A DNA stretch of 64,000 nucleotides from DATLXH01 sp035576005 (GCA_035576005.1 DATLXH010000071.1:1-64000); one strand, 5' to 3'; counted from the stretch's first letter, positions 32,390 through 41,468 are shown. Numbers and translations: made by a program. Notes: generated from the sequence alone by a model not told the origin.

Positions 32390-33908
32390 AATGCCGAAAG
32401 TGTCTTTCCCCGGTGAACATCATTGCGATGCCGCGATCGTCGGCGGCGGCAATCACTTCATGATCCCGGACGGAACCGCCTGGTTGGACGACCGCGGTGA
32501 TTCCTGCATCGAGTAACAGACTCAGGCCGTCAGCAAACGGAAAGAAAGCGTCGGACGCCGCAACGGCTCCGGCTGTAGGAAGCGTCGCCTTCATGATCGC
32601 AAGTCGAGCTGAATCGACGCGGCTCATCTGTCCAGCGCCAATTCCAATCGACTGATGACTATTGGTCAGGACAATCGCGTTGGATTTCACGTGAGCGCAC
32701 ACAATCCACGCGAACTCCAGGCCGCGCATTTCCGCCTCGGTGGGAGCACGTCGCGTCGAACAGCTCCAGCCCTCTGGCGAAGAAATCCGATCTGGTGATT
32801 GCAGGAGGTAGCCGCCTGCAGCGCTTCGAATCTCAAACTGCGGATCTGCGGGTCTCGTCTGGATCAGGCGAAGGTTCTTCTTTTTGCCAAGGAGCTCGAG
32901 AGCGGCAGGGGAGAAAGAAGGCGCCACGACAACTTCGAGGAACAGCGGCTCGATGACGCGCGCGGCTTCCTCGGTGACTTCCCGATTGGTTCCAACGATC
33001 CCGCCGAAGGCAGACACAGGGTCAGCTGCTATCGCGGATCGGAAGGCATCAGCGACCGCCGCTTCTGCGACTGCGACGCCGCACGGATTCGTGTGCTTGA
33101 TGATCGCGCACGAAGGGCGATCGAAAGAAGATGCGAGCTTGATGGCGGCGTCGAGGTCGATGAGATTGTTGAACGAAAGCTCCTTCCCCTGGAGCTGTTT
33201 GAACTCGCCAGTCGAGGCTGCGGCTGTTCGATAAAAACCAGCAAGTTGCTGAGGGTTCTCGCCGTAGCGAAGCTCCTGCGCTCGGACGAGCCGGAGTGAA
33301 ATTGACTCCGGTAGTCCTTCCGTGACCGAGTCTCTGGTGAGAAAGGCTGCGATGGCGGCGTCGTAGCCGGCGGTGAGACGATAGACCTCGATCGCCGCCC
33401 GGAGCCTGAACTCGGGAGAGATGTCGCCTGACTCCATCTCGCGCATGAACTCCGGGTAGAGGAGAGGCGAGCATAGAGGGACAACGTGCGCGTGATTCTT
33501 CGCTGCTGCGCGCAGCATGGAGGGACCGCCAACGTCGATCTGCTCGACTGCCTCAGCGATCGAAACATCCCCGCGGGCGATTGTCTCCTCGAAGGGATAG
33601 AGGTTCACGACAACAAGGTCGACAGGGGGAATTGCGTTCGCCTTGCAGTCGGCGATGTGGCTCTCTTTGGAACGGTCGAAAAGGATCGAGCCGAATACCT
33701 TCGGAGTGAGCGTCTTGACGCGGCCTCCCAGGATCTCCGGAGCGCCCGACCATGAGGCAATCGGCGTGACGGGGATCGCCGCATCGGTCAGATGCTTCGC
33801 AGTTCCACCGGTCGAGAGAATCTCAACGCCTCTGCCGGTAAGGAACCGGGCGAGGTCAACAATTCCGTCCTTGTTCGAAACCGAAAGGATGGCTCGTCTG
33901 ATCTGCAT
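32388..33908 (-). CDS. purH: Bifunctional AICAR transformylase / IMP cyclohydrolase
   Basis: A 506-residue PurH catalysing the last two steps of IMP synthesis. The N-terminal IMP cyclohydrolase domain (1-195) carries RRAILSVSNKDGIVDLARFL, LSTGGTAKHL near 32, GGRVKTLTPKVFGSIL near 63-78 and LVVVNLYPFEET near 100. The C-terminal transformylase (about 200-506) has LRYGENPQQLAGFY near 220, KHTNPCGVA near 265 with the catalytic Lys-His, and GIGAGQMSRVDSARLA near 420. Length is typical. The ATG at 33908 is preferred over the GTG 6 bp upstream. The TAA stop is formed by the terminal TA of a family B repeat. Confidence 0.96.
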   Translation of the reverse strand: MQIRRAILSVSNKDGIVDLARFLTGRGVEILSTGGTAKHLTDAAIPVTPIASWSGAPEILGGRVKTLTPKVFGSILFDRSKESHIADCKANAIPPVDLVVVNLYPFEETIARGDVSIAEAVEQIDVGGPSMLRAAAKNHAHVVPLCSPLLYPEFMREMESGDISPEFRLRAAIEVYRLTAGYDAAIAAFLTRDSVTEGLPESISLRLVRAQELRYGENPQQLAGFYRTAAASTGEFKQLQGKELSFNNLIDLDAAIKLASSFDRPSCAIIKHTNPCGVAVAEAAVADAFRSAIAADPVSAFGGIVGTNREVTEEAARVIEPLFLEVVVAPSFSPAALELLGKKKNLRLIQTRPADPQFEIRSAAGGYLLQSPDRISSPEGWSCSTRRAPTEAEMRGLEFAWIVCAHVKSNAIVLTNSHQSIGIGAGQMSRVDSARLAIMKATLPTAGAVAASDAFFPFADGLSLLLDAGITAVVQPGGSVRDHEVIAAADDRGIAMMFTGERHFRH

Positions 33909-34031
33909 TCTCACAGTCCCCTGAATGTCATTGCGTCAGGCTGAAACGCTGAAAATCCCGCGACGATCCATCAGCACTATCTCTGCTGAGACCGGAAACG
34001 TTTTTCCCGGGACGGAGAGGTCGTCAGTCAA

Positions 34032-34772
34032 TCAGCGTTCATTCAGCAGAACGGTCCCACGCCGGAGACCTGCCGCGCTTCGAACGTCGCCGCCCGCTTC
34101 ACGCCAGATGTAATAGTAGATGTTGACGAGGTCCGTGATCGCGCGTGAGTGACTGATCGATCCGACTCCGAATGCAATCGACCTCTCATCGAATTCGGCG
34201 GCGGAGCGGCGGTCGCCATATCGATGAAACTCTTCCGCGATCAACGGATAGAAACGCGCCGTTCTCGCGAACATCTGGTCGATGTACGCGCCAGGCTCGA
34301 GCTTCCTCTGAAGACCATAAAAGACGAACGGAAACTTCGGCATCTGTTTCTCGAAGTACGCTTCGTAATCGTCCTTGCAGCCAGTCATTCGTGGATCCGA
34401 GTCATCGAGGTGGAACGGATTGTTCGCATCCGAGACGAAATGCGAGATCACGCCAAGACGCTCTACCACGCTGCGAAGCGAGTCGCGCTTGCGGATCATC
34501 GAGATCGAGGACGCAATCTCCTTCTCGAGTCTTTGCCTGAGCCGTCCGTTGCGCGAGGTCACAGCGTAGCGATGGCTGTCGGTTCCTTCGTCAGCGGCTG
34601 CTCTCGCGAGTCCCTGCCGGAACTCGAACTCATACTTTTCAATCAACATGCGAAGATCGCCAGGGGCAAGCTCGACCCCTTTCCGCGCAATTCTTTCCTC
34701 GGCAGCCGATGTCCAGGCATGAACGGTTGACGGTGAGAGTAAAACAAGGCAGAGCAGTAGTCGAAGGGGCAT
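34032..34772 (-). CDS. S1/P1 nuclease or zinc-dependent phospholipase C family protein
   Basis: A 246-residue secreted metalloenzyme. Signal peptide MPLRLLLCLVLLSPSTVHA is followed directly by W, and in this superfamily the N-terminal Trp1 of the mature protein ligates zinc. Other likely ligands are in GTDSHRYAV near 63, LGVISHFVSDANNPFHLDDS near 105-124 (HxxxD...H, the core of the trinuclear zinc site) and a later Asp. Enzymes of the group cut single-stranded nucleic acids or phospholipids. It is shorter than plant nucleases (about 300 residues) and lacks an obvious C-terminal part, so specificity is uncertain. ATG 34772 begins the signal peptide; the open frame upstream crosses a family A repeat and is not coding. 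Confidence 0.8.
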   Translation of the reverse strand: MPLRLLLCLVLLSPSTVHAWTSAAEERIARKGVELAPGDLRMLIEKYEFEFRQGLARAAADEGTDSHRYAVTSRNGRLRQRLEKEIASSISMIRKRDSLRSVVERLGVISHFVSDANNPFHLDDSDPRMTGCKDDYEAYFEKQMPKFPFVFYGLQRKLEPGAYIDQMFARTARFYPLIAEEFHRYGDRRSAAEFDERSIAFGVGSISHSRAITDLVNIYYYIWREAGGDVRSAAGLRRGTVLLNER

Positions 34773-34970
34773 TGCTGCGATGGTAAGCGGGGGCGGTGGT
34801 GAGGTCAAATGTGGCAGAAGAGCGGGAGAGTGATTTGTCGGCACTTTTCCAAAAAGTGCCCAGCGGTACGGCGGCTTGGCGGTTGTCGTCCCTCGCCCCT
34901 GACACCCGCCCAGGCTCGGGACGACACCTCGTATTTCTTTCTCAGTAGCGATGCAACGTTCTCCCGCTTC

Positions 34971-35214
34971 TGATGACACCGGTTCACTGTCTGACCTCGT
35001 TGAGCCGCGAAGCGGCGTAATCCCTCTCCCCGGCGGGGAGAGAAGCGAGCGGAGCGAAGCAGGGAGAGGGGCGTGAAAGTCTCGCAAGTCCTTCGAAAAG
35101 GGCGAGGTCTTCGTATCTCTCGCGGCCCCTCTCCCGGTCGCTTACGCGACCACCCTCTCCCCGCCGGGGAGAGGGATTCGCCCCTTCGGACGCGATTCCC
35201 ACCGCGTGTCATCA
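34971..35214. repeat. Family A long copy with TGATGACAC terminal repeats
   Basis: 244 bp bounded by TGATGACAC (34971) and GTGTCATCA (35206-35214), enclosing the standard family A core with two CTCTCCCC/GGGGAGAG hairpins. A near-identical copy lies at 51956-52200. Downstream homology continues into CTTCTTCAACAGCGT and CGCTGTTAACCC. Confidence 0.9.
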
Positions 35215-35271
35215 CTTCTTCAACAGCGTACCCGCTGTTAACCCACCTACAGGGATGACACAATCGCTCGC

Positions 35272-35880
35272 TTGAAACAAACAGAATTTGACCGGCATAA
35301 AGAGATCCTGTTCTCCTGCAGACTCTGTCCTCGGGTTCTCGGGACTCCCGTGACCGGGGCGGTGGAAGGGGCCAGAGTGCTGCTCATCGGGCAGGCGCCC
35401 GGACCCCACGAAGTCGAGCTCAAACAGCCCTTCGCCTATACCGCGGGTCGTAAGCTTTTCTCGTGGTTTGCCACTCTCGGTGTCCGTGAGGAAACCTTCA
35501 GGGAGAGGGTCTACATCGGAGCTGTCATCCGCTGTTTCCCTGGGAAAGATGCGAAGGGTGGCGGAGACAGGGTTCCCGACCTGCTGGAGATCGCGAACTG
35601 CTCGACTCATCTCGAGCGGGAGATCCGGCTGCTCGAGCCCGCACTGATCATTGCGGTCGGTACGCTTGCCGCGAAACAGATCATCGGATTATCCGAGTTG
35701 AAAACCATCGTCGGTGTCGCCCATCGAGGATCTCGTTTCAATCACGACTTCAAGACGATTGTTCTTCCCCACCCGTCAGGCCGGTCGACATGGTTGAACA
35801 AGCCTGAGCACCTGGATCTTCTCAACAAGTCGCTGCAGCTGATCGCAAACGACGAGAGCTGGAAGCAAACCTTCCGCTGA
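35272..35880 (+). CDS. Uracil-DNA glycosylase superfamily protein (family 4/5-like)
   Basis: A 202-residue base-excision enzyme of the UDG fold. Motif 1 is LLIGQAPGPHE (about 36-46), motif 2 LPHPSGRSTWLN (about 158-169, catalytic/His motif HPSGR). Cysteines in ILFSCRLCPR (12-20), IRCFPG (near 85) and IANCSTHL (near 105) suggest the 4Fe-4S cluster of family 4 enzymes. It removes uracil from DNA after cytosine deamination. Only a TTG start is available (35272) and no clear ribosome site precedes it, so the true start may be uncertain. It stands alone, next to a family A repeat. Confidence 0.85.
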   Translation: MKQTEFDRHKEILFSCRLCPRVLGTPVTGAVEGARVLLIGQAPGPHEVELKQPFAYTAGRKLFSWFATLGVREETFRERVYIGAVIRCFPGKDAKGGGDRVPDLLEIANCSTHLEREIRLLEPALIIAVGTLAAKQIIGLSELKTIVGVAHRGSRFNHDFKTIVLPHPSGRSTWLNKPEHLDLLNKSLQLIANDESWKQTFR

Positions 35881-35890
35881 TCGTGCAGCG

Positions 35891-37525
35891 CTAGGTCCGG
35901 ACTGGTTCGTCTTCCGCTGACACGGCTCCACGCCTCTCGGCGACCGCCGCGAGGAACTCCGGCTCCCATGCGCGGCTGATGACGCAGGAGTTGATGCCGC
36001 CGATTCCCATGCTGAGTTTTCCGCCCAGTCCCCCGGTCACTCCGCATCCCGAGGAGTCGACGAAACGAGCATTACGAATTTTGACGTCGGCGTGAAGGTC
36101 TTCGTCGACGATCGAGACAGGGAAGAGCTTTCCGGCGATCATCCCGAGGTGCTGAGCCGTCAGTTCCCAGCCTCCTCCAACGGACATGCCGTGACCGAAC
36201 GTCCCTTTTCGCGCGCTGAAAATCACATCGCCGTGCAGCATCTCCTGTGAGTGTTCAATCTCTGTCGTATCGCCCGGTGTCGCGGTCGCATGCATGTCCC
36301 ACGTAGTGACATCCGAGACCGAGAGCCCACGCATCGCTTCGCGGATGGCCAGCTGCGGACCCGCTTTCGAAGGGGTAATGATGTGGTGTGCGTCGGACGA
36401 TGTGCCCGCGGAAACAATTTCCAGCCCCAGCGGGCGGAATCCCTGAGCAGTGAGAGCCTCAGCGTCGCCCACGATCCAGACGCAGGATCCACCCGATACG
36501 TGCGTTCCCTTCAAACCGGTCAGAGGGCGTGACACTTCCGCGTCTGCTGACAGGACATTGGCGTTATAGAAGGCGGAGATGGAAATCTCAGTCGGCGGGG
36601 GATCGCTCATTCCGACGACGACGGCGGTTGCTTCGCCGAGTTGTATTTCGTCGTATGCCATTTTGAGTGCGATTCCGAACGACGCACACGCTGCCACCGG
36701 GGCAAATGCCGGTCCTGTGATCTTTCCGATCATCGAGACCTGCGAGGCGGGGATGTTTACGATGTTCCAGAGAAGGTTGGGAGAAACGCTTGCCCACGGC
36801 TCATCGGGACAGCCCCACCGTCGATTGAGAGCCTTGATGCCGCTCAGCTTCTGACGAATGCTTCCCAGTTTCGCGGAACCGGAAGAAGGAGGAACAGGCT
36901 CGGCCTGAATGCGTCGCGCGTCGGCGAGATACTCCCGCAGCGCGTCACTCTTTGCAGCCCAGAATGTCTCCCACGCCTGCTTCGCGTCCATCCACTCTTC
37001 GCTCCCGAGCTCGAACAAAGCGGGGTCGGAGGGGGCTCCCGGATCGGGCGTGCCATCATCATGCTGACGTCGTGCTGCACAGCGTTCGGGAGCGGCCCAG
37101 AAAGCGTCCCATCGCCGGCGCGAGCGATCGTAACGAACCGACTCCTGGTGTTGGATCGTCAGCTCGCCCAGGCCGGTGCCGATGTAAATATGGCAACGAG
37201 CGCCAAGCGACTGCAGGTACGTCTCGATTCCTTCATTCTGTGAAAGGGATTGGATGAATGCGCCGAGTGCGTACTGAACGACAGGACCCATCTTGTCTTT
37301 CAGTTGTGAGAATTTCGAGGGCGAGAATCGCTTGTCGACCCACGGCCTGTAGACTTCGAAGTCGAAGGCCGGCTTTCCGACCACAAAATTCGATGGTCCG
37401 TACCCCTCAAACGGTTCGAGCCATGTTCCCGGGGTCTCGAGGTTCCTTGCGAAGGTGTCGACATCGGGAGACCTGGGAGCCACGATGCCCCAACCAAAGA
37501 TACCAACGCGACGGTTTCGTTCCAT
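35891..37525 (-). CDS. Beta-ketoacyl synthase (KAS-like) with internal insertion
   Basis: A 544-residue thiolase-fold ketosynthase. The active-site Cys is in PVAACASFGIAL (about 283-294), the first catalytic His in TWDMHATATPGDTTE (about 410-424) and the second in FGHGMSVGGGWEL (near 445). The opening VGIFGWGIVAPRSPD and the final GGLGGKLSMGIGGINSCV match KAS II-type enzymes. Residues about 130-225 form an insert rich in charged residues not found in FabF, with repeated Trp/Glu segments such as WMDAKQAWETFWAAKSDALR. HATATPGD differs from the usual HGTGTPxND. It condenses acyl chains with malonyl units; the pathway is unclear because no ACP or reductase genes are next to it. Confidence 0.82.
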   Translation of the reverse strand: MERNRRVGIFGWGIVAPRSPDVDTFARNLETPGTWLEPFEGYGPSNFVVGKPAFDFEVYRPWVDKRFSPSKFSQLKDKMGPVVQYALGAFIQSLSQNEGIETYLQSLGARCHIYIGTGLGELTIQHQESVRYDRSRRRWDAFWAAPERCAARRQHDDGTPDPGAPSDPALFELGSEEWMDAKQAWETFWAAKSDALREYLADARRIQAEPVPPSSGSAKLGSIRQKLSGIKALNRRWGCPDEPWASVSPNLLWNIVNIPASQVSMIGKITGPAFAPVAACASFGIALKMAYDEIQLGEATAVVVGMSDPPPTEISISAFYNANVLSADAEVSRPLTGLKGTHVSGGSCVWIVGDAEALTAQGFRPLGLEIVSAGTSSDAHHIITPSKAGPQLAIREAMRGLSVSDVTTWDMHATATPGDTTEIEHSQEMLHGDVIFSARKGTFGHGMSVGGGWELTAQHLGMIAGKLFPVSIVDEDLHADVKIRNARFVDSSGCGVTGGLGGKLSMGIGGINSCVISRAWEPEFLAAVAERRGAVSAEDEPVRT

Positions 37526-37619
37526 TTGAGAGTATTGTACAAAATCGTGTCAGGGATTTTGCATGTCCGATCCGCGCGCATTTGGTGCACCGGCCGTTGG
37601 TAGCTGAGGGAGACCAGAC

Positions 37620-37892
37620 TTGAAGACAATAGCGATCGCGATGGTGGTAGTGCTCACAGGAATGCTGACTGGTTGTACATCGGAGAAGACCACAATAGAG
37701 ACCGACGCGGACCGACCGACCATCACGGCAGCGACTCCGCCTCCTCCGACAAGCACGGAGAGCGTGACCACGCAGACGACGGAGGTTGAAGATTCGCGCT
37801 CCGTGCAGGAGGGCGCCATTCTGGCCGACGACCGGCAGTCGACGACGCCAGCACCTGCCACTACCACAGCGCCGCCGCCCCGGACCCCTTGA
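37620..37892 (+). CDS. Small lipoprotein with low-complexity tail
   Basis: A 90-residue lipoprotein: signal TIAIAMVVVLTGMLTGC (lipid-modified Cys19) and then a Thr/Pro/Ser-rich region (TITAATPPPPTSTESVTTQT, and PAPATTTAPPPRTP). There are no hydrophobic cores, so it probably is a spacer or cell-surface anchor. It starts with TTG 37620, preceded by GGGAG. No function is known. Confidence 0.6.
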   Translation: MKTIAIAMVVVLTGMLTGCTSEKTTIETDADRPTITAATPPPPTSTESVTTQTTEVEDSRSVQEGAILADDRQSTTPAPATTTAPPPRTP

Positions 37893-37985
37893 GTCCGTGC
37901 GGAAGATGGAACGAAGAAACCAGGCGAGAGCGAAAAGTCATGGACGGCTCAACTCCCTGATTCTTGTTTCTGCATTCAGGCGCAA

Positions 37986-38015
37986 GGCTCTCATTCCTCT
38001 CAGTTTTTGAGAGCC
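37986..38015 (+). promoter_or_regulatory. Hairpin covering the ribosome-binding site of the gene at 38020
   Basis: GGCTCTCA (37986-37993) pairs with TGAGAGCC (38008-38015), which holds the only SD-like GAGAG, 6-9 nt before the ATG. A second CTCTCA (37997-38002) could instead pair with TGAGAG in a 5-nt-loop hairpin, giving two competing sequestering structures. Confidence 0.55.
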
Positions 38016-38019
38016 GATT

Positions 38020-39015
38020 ATGCCCTCATCCATTTCACTGCTCTACGAGCCGCTCATCGCGCGTGACGTGGCAGCCATTCCGGCGGCCGTGAGTCGCTTT
38101 CGCGAGACGGAATCTTCTGACACACTCTTTCAAGCCGTTGCCCGGTTCACATTTCTGGCGTTCGCGCCCACGGAACACGGGCGAGCCGCAATCGCTTCGA
38201 TCCTCGCCATCTTCGAGTTGAAAGAACTTCTGGATGATCATTTCGACGACTGGGTCACGGAGGCCGCGATCTACACCTCCCAGAGCCGGTTGCCCTGGAG
38301 CGAGCCGCCGATCTCCGAGCCGCCCGCCGTCACAGACCCCTACGACGCCACCACTGCCGGTATTCGCGAGGCGATTCAGAGTCGGGATCGGCATCGTGCG
38401 GAACGATGGCTCGCGGGTCGGATCCAGGAGCGGGATTTCGGGCCCGACTTTTTCCTGCAGGCAGCGGAAAGTCTGGCCGACGGTGGAAGTGGTCTGACGC
38501 TCGCCGTCAATGCCTGGAAGCTCGCCGCTGTGTTCGGAGAGCGCGAGCGCTATCCGATTCTTCGGACCGTTGTATGGCAGTGGACCTCGGAGGGAGCAGA
38601 GCCCGCCGCGCCTCGAGGACGCACGATGCGGACGCCCAGACTGTTTGAGCAACTGCGCGCTCGCATGGTCGCAAGTGGTGGGGAGCCCGAGAGCTTTCGT
38701 TCCCTCCTTCTTCTCGACGCGGCGCAGCAGGTGACCGAGCTGACCAAGCAGAGTGAAGTGGAAGAGAGCGTCACCTTGACCCTCGAGCGGGCTGAAGCCC
38801 CGAAACCCCACGAAAGTGTGAAGAACTCGCCGGGGGATGAAAAGCCACTCGAGCCGTACCGGCTCGCGCGCGACTATGGTGAGCGGATCAGTGCTGCGGC
38901 ACTCGAACTGCGCTTCGGAGTGCGATTCCCCTCGCTTCGCGGAGATTCCATCTCAGCGGCGGCCGCGTGGAATCTCGAGAACGGACCGTCGTTTGAGGAC
39001 TGGAGCTTCGCATGA
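38020..39015 (+). CDS. Conserved hypothetical protein, coupled to dacB
   Basis: A 331-residue protein of unknown function without signal peptide or membrane segment. The N-terminal half is helical and leucine-rich (ARFTFLAFAPTEHGRAAIAS, then ILAIFELKELLDDHFDDWVT), the middle has a Pro-rich WSEPPISEPPAVTDPYDATT stretch, and the C-terminus ends in ENGPSFEDWSF. Codon use is ordinary for the window. Its stop overlaps the dacB start in ATGA (39012-39015), so translation of the two is coupled, hinting at a role in peptidoglycan work. The start ATG is immediately behind the RBS hairpin. I do not recognise a family. Confidence 0.7.
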   Translation: MPSSISLLYEPLIARDVAAIPAAVSRFRETESSDTLFQAVARFTFLAFAPTEHGRAAIASILAIFELKELLDDHFDDWVTEAAIYTSQSRLPWSEPPISEPPAVTDPYDATTAGIREAIQSRDRHRAERWLAGRIQERDFGPDFFLQAAESLADGGSGLTLAVNAWKLAAVFGERERYPILRTVVWQWTSEGAEPAAPRGRTMRTPRLFEQLRARMVASGGEPESFRSLLLLDAAQQVTELTKQSEVEESVTLTLERAEAPKPHESVKNSPGDEKPLEPYRLARDYGERISAAALELRFGVRFPSLRGDSISAAAAWNLENGPSFEDWSFA

Positions 39016-40484
39016 CAGCAGTTTCCTCTCACGTGACCCGCAGCTTCCTTGCCCTGCTCTCACTGGCCATCGCGATCAGCCTGGGCGCCTGCGCATCCGT
39101 ACCCCCAGCGGGAAACGAAAAGTCACGGGTCGCACCCCTGGAGGCGCGCCCCGTAGTTCAGCCGACGCTCTCGAGCTTCATCGAGAGACTCATTGACCAG
39201 CCGCCGTTGAATCGAGCGGTCTGGGCGATATCAATCCAGGAAGAAGACGGAAAGGTTCTCTACTCCAGGAACGCCGGCGTCATGATGACTCCCGCTTCGA
39301 ACCGCAAGCTATTCGTGTCCGCCGCTGCAGCCGCCTGTTGGGGTTTCTCCCGCCAGTTTGAGACCGAGGTGTTGATCGATGGACCGATCCGCGCTGGCAG
39401 GCTGGAGGGTGATCTCATCATTCGTGGCGGCGGTGATCCGTCACTGGGCGGCCGCTACGAATACGACCGCGATCGGGTGTTGCTTCCGATCCTGACTTCT
39501 CTCGAGCAACTCGGAATCCGATCGATCTCCGGCGGGGTCGTGGCAGACGTTTCGCGCTTCGATGGGCAGACCCTCGTGCCCAGCTGGGAGATTGAGGATG
39601 TTGGCTCCACCAACGCCGCGCCTGTGGATGCTCTGACATTCAACGAAGGGAATGTAGGAGTGATCGTCGAGCGCTGCGGACGACAGGCCGTGCTGTCAGA
39701 TCCCACATTCCTTCAATCCAGTTCTGAGGTGACGTGCGGCGACCCTGCTGCTGTTTCCGTCAAGTCCGACGCCTCGAACCGGCTGACTGTGTCCGGTGTT
39801 GCGCCGTTGGACGGTCGCGCTTTCAACGACATCGTTACAGTCTCCGATCCAGCGCTCTTTGCCGCTGCAGCAGTGTCGGATTTTCTGAATCGACGCGGCA
39901 TCGCTGTGACAGGCATGGCCTCGGCGAGCCGTTCGAAACGAGAAGGGGAGTCGATCGCAACGCTCGCGTCACCTCCTTTGTCCATGCTTCTTGCGAGCTA
40001 TCTCGAAGAAAGCATCAATGTTTTCGGCGACATGCTGTACAAGAGTTTTTCCGTTCGCGAAGGCACTCCTGCGACATTCGCAGCCTCGAAAAAAGTCGAG
40101 CGGGAGTTTCTTACCTGGGTGGTCGGGATCGATCCGCTGGAATTCGATTTCGCCGACGGGTCGGGCCTTTCGACACGAAACAAGGTCACTTCCAACGCGA
40201 TCATCAAGTTGCTCCGCTTCATGGCCGAGCCTTCCCGCCGAGGCTCGTATGCGGCGATTCTTGCCGCGCCTGGCGATCCGGGAACCATGCGCAGGCGGCT
40301 GCTCGACGTGGACAGGCTCTACGTGAAAACCGGGACCTTGAGCGGGGTTGCAGGGCTGAGTGGCTTCATCGAGGGAAAGAGCGGGCGCATCCGCTTGTTC
40401 TCCATCATCGTGAATAACCAGCCGTCTGATGTGGCCGTGCGGCCCACCGTCGATTCGATCATCAGGCGGATCGCGGACTTTTAA
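39012..40484 (+). CDS. dacB: D-alanyl-D-alanine carboxypeptidase/endopeptidase (PBP4, DacB)
   Basis: A 490-residue low-molecular-weight penicillin-binding protein of class C (peptidase S13). A lipoprotein-type signal (LLSLAIAISLGACAS) suggests membrane anchoring. The three active-site motifs are present: SxxK in TPASNRKLFVSAAAA (about 97-111), SxN in YLEESINVFGDMLYK (about 333-347), and KTG in YVKTGTLSGVAGLSGF (about 438-453). The region between SxxK and SxN holds the S13 insert domains (LEGDLIIRGGGDPSLGGRYE). It trims or cross-link-cuts peptidoglycan in the periplasm. It is coupled to the preceding hypothetical gene by ATGA overlap. Confidence 0.92.
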   Translation: MTAVSSHVTRSFLALLSLAIAISLGACASVPPAGNEKSRVAPLEARPVVQPTLSSFIERLIDQPPLNRAVWAISIQEEDGKVLYSRNAGVMMTPASNRKLFVSAAAAACWGFSRQFETEVLIDGPIRAGRLEGDLIIRGGGDPSLGGRYEYDRDRVLLPILTSLEQLGIRSISGGVVADVSRFDGQTLVPSWEIEDVGSTNAAPVDALTFNEGNVGVIVERCGRQAVLSDPTFLQSSSEVTCGDPAAVSVKSDASNRLTVSGVAPLDGRAFNDIVTVSDPALFAAAAVSDFLNRRGIAVTGMASASRSKREGESIATLASPPLSMLLASYLEESINVFGDMLYKSFSVREGTPATFAASKKVEREFLTWVVGIDPLEFDFADGSGLSTRNKVTSNAIIKLLRFMAEPSRRGSYAAILAAPGDPGTMRRRLLDVDRLYVKTGTLSGVAGLSGFIEGKSGRIRLFSIIVNNQPSDVAVRPTVDSIIRRIADF

Positions 40485-40697
40485 CGCACGGCAAGGCGGG
40501 AGGGGCGAGGGACCTCGCAAGCTTCTACTCCGGTTTCATGGATGCGACGGGCGCCGCGACCATCGCGACACTTTTTCAGCTCCTATGCGTCGAAATGTTG
40601 ACTCAAGTCACGTGGTTGTTTTGTTCCATGACCTAGACTCTCAGACACGTTGAGCCGTATCTGTCAGACCAATTCCGAATCGAGGGACAATTTCATA

Positions 40698-41468
40698 ATG
40701 AAAAGCCGAGCACGAGGCAGCATGACAATCGCAGCAATGGTGACAGCGACGTTTCTGGTCGCGGGTGAGTGGGAAGCGATCTTTGCTGCTGAGACCATCG
40801 CTCCTGCCGCGCAGGGGAACCGGCGACGGGTCGCGAGGGCGGGGAGAGTAGAAGTGGCATCCCTGTCCGGCATCGTTACCGACGCCGTGACCGGCGCCCC
40901 GGTGTCCGGCGCGGTGGTGACACTGCAGGGCAAATCGGCCACTACGTCTGCTGACGGGAGATACTCGCTGTCGTCACTAAGCTCGGGGACCGAGACTCTC
41001 GTCGTCGAAAGGTTCGGCTTCGTCATCGTGAGCCGCGTCATTGCTCTTGCGGCGGGGTCAAACAGTGCCGATGTTGCTCTGGCCGCCAGTGCGACAGTCG
41101 CCGTCACCACGACCAATGGAGTGACCACCCGGCTTGTGCTCGATACCGTTCAGTTCAGTTATGCGCTCGGTCTGGTCAGTCCTCGCAACACTCCCAACGT
41201 TACCGTCTGCGGGACAGGCACAGGTCCTCAGTCGGTGACTCTCGAGAAAAGCGACATTGCCCTCATCTCCGGGCCCAGTGTGACCAGCAGCAGCTGTTGT
41301 CCCAACGGCCAGCAGGTCAACTTCAAGCTCAAGAACGGCCAGCAGTTCGACGGAACGTTCGTCGACAGCTGCGCCGGTTACGTGGAGGACCTTCTGGGCA
41401 GGAAGGCGTCCGACGGAACCAACATTTACATTCCATTCAAGACGATACGGAGCGTTCAGTTTCCGTAA
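40698..41468 (+). CDS. Exported carboxypeptidase-regulatory-domain protein
   Basis: A 256-residue exported protein with signal TIAAMVTATFLVAGEWEAIF. Residues about 52-115 form a CarboxypepD_reg-like beta domain (LSGIVTDAVTGAPVSGAVVT, then SADGRYSLSSLSSGTETLVV). The C-terminal half is unrelated to anything I recognise and has conserved cysteine pairs (VTVCGTGTGP, SSSCCPNGQQ, DSCAGYVE), possibly disulfides. The ATG at 40698 is preferred because it starts the signal peptide; the longer frame to 40650 lacks that. No SD is strong here. Function unknown; such proteins often decorate the cell surface. Confidence 0.7.
   Translation: MKSRARGSMTIAAMVTATFLVAGEWEAIFAAETIAPAAQGNRRRVARAGRVEVASLSGIVTDAVTGAPVSGAVVTLQGKSATTSADGRYSLSSLSSGTETLVVERFGFVIVSRVIALAAGSNSADVALAASATVAVTTTNGVTTRLVLDTVQFSYALGLVSPRNTPNVTVCGTGTGPQSVTLEKSDIALISGPSVTSSSCCPNGQQVNFKLKNGQQFDGTFVDSCAGYVEDLLGRKASDGTNIYIPFKTIRSVQFP

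Noticed and set aside
38035..38811. 258-residue minus-strand frame
   Set aside because: Shadow of the gene coupled to dacB; that gene has the better codon pattern and the ATGA overlap.
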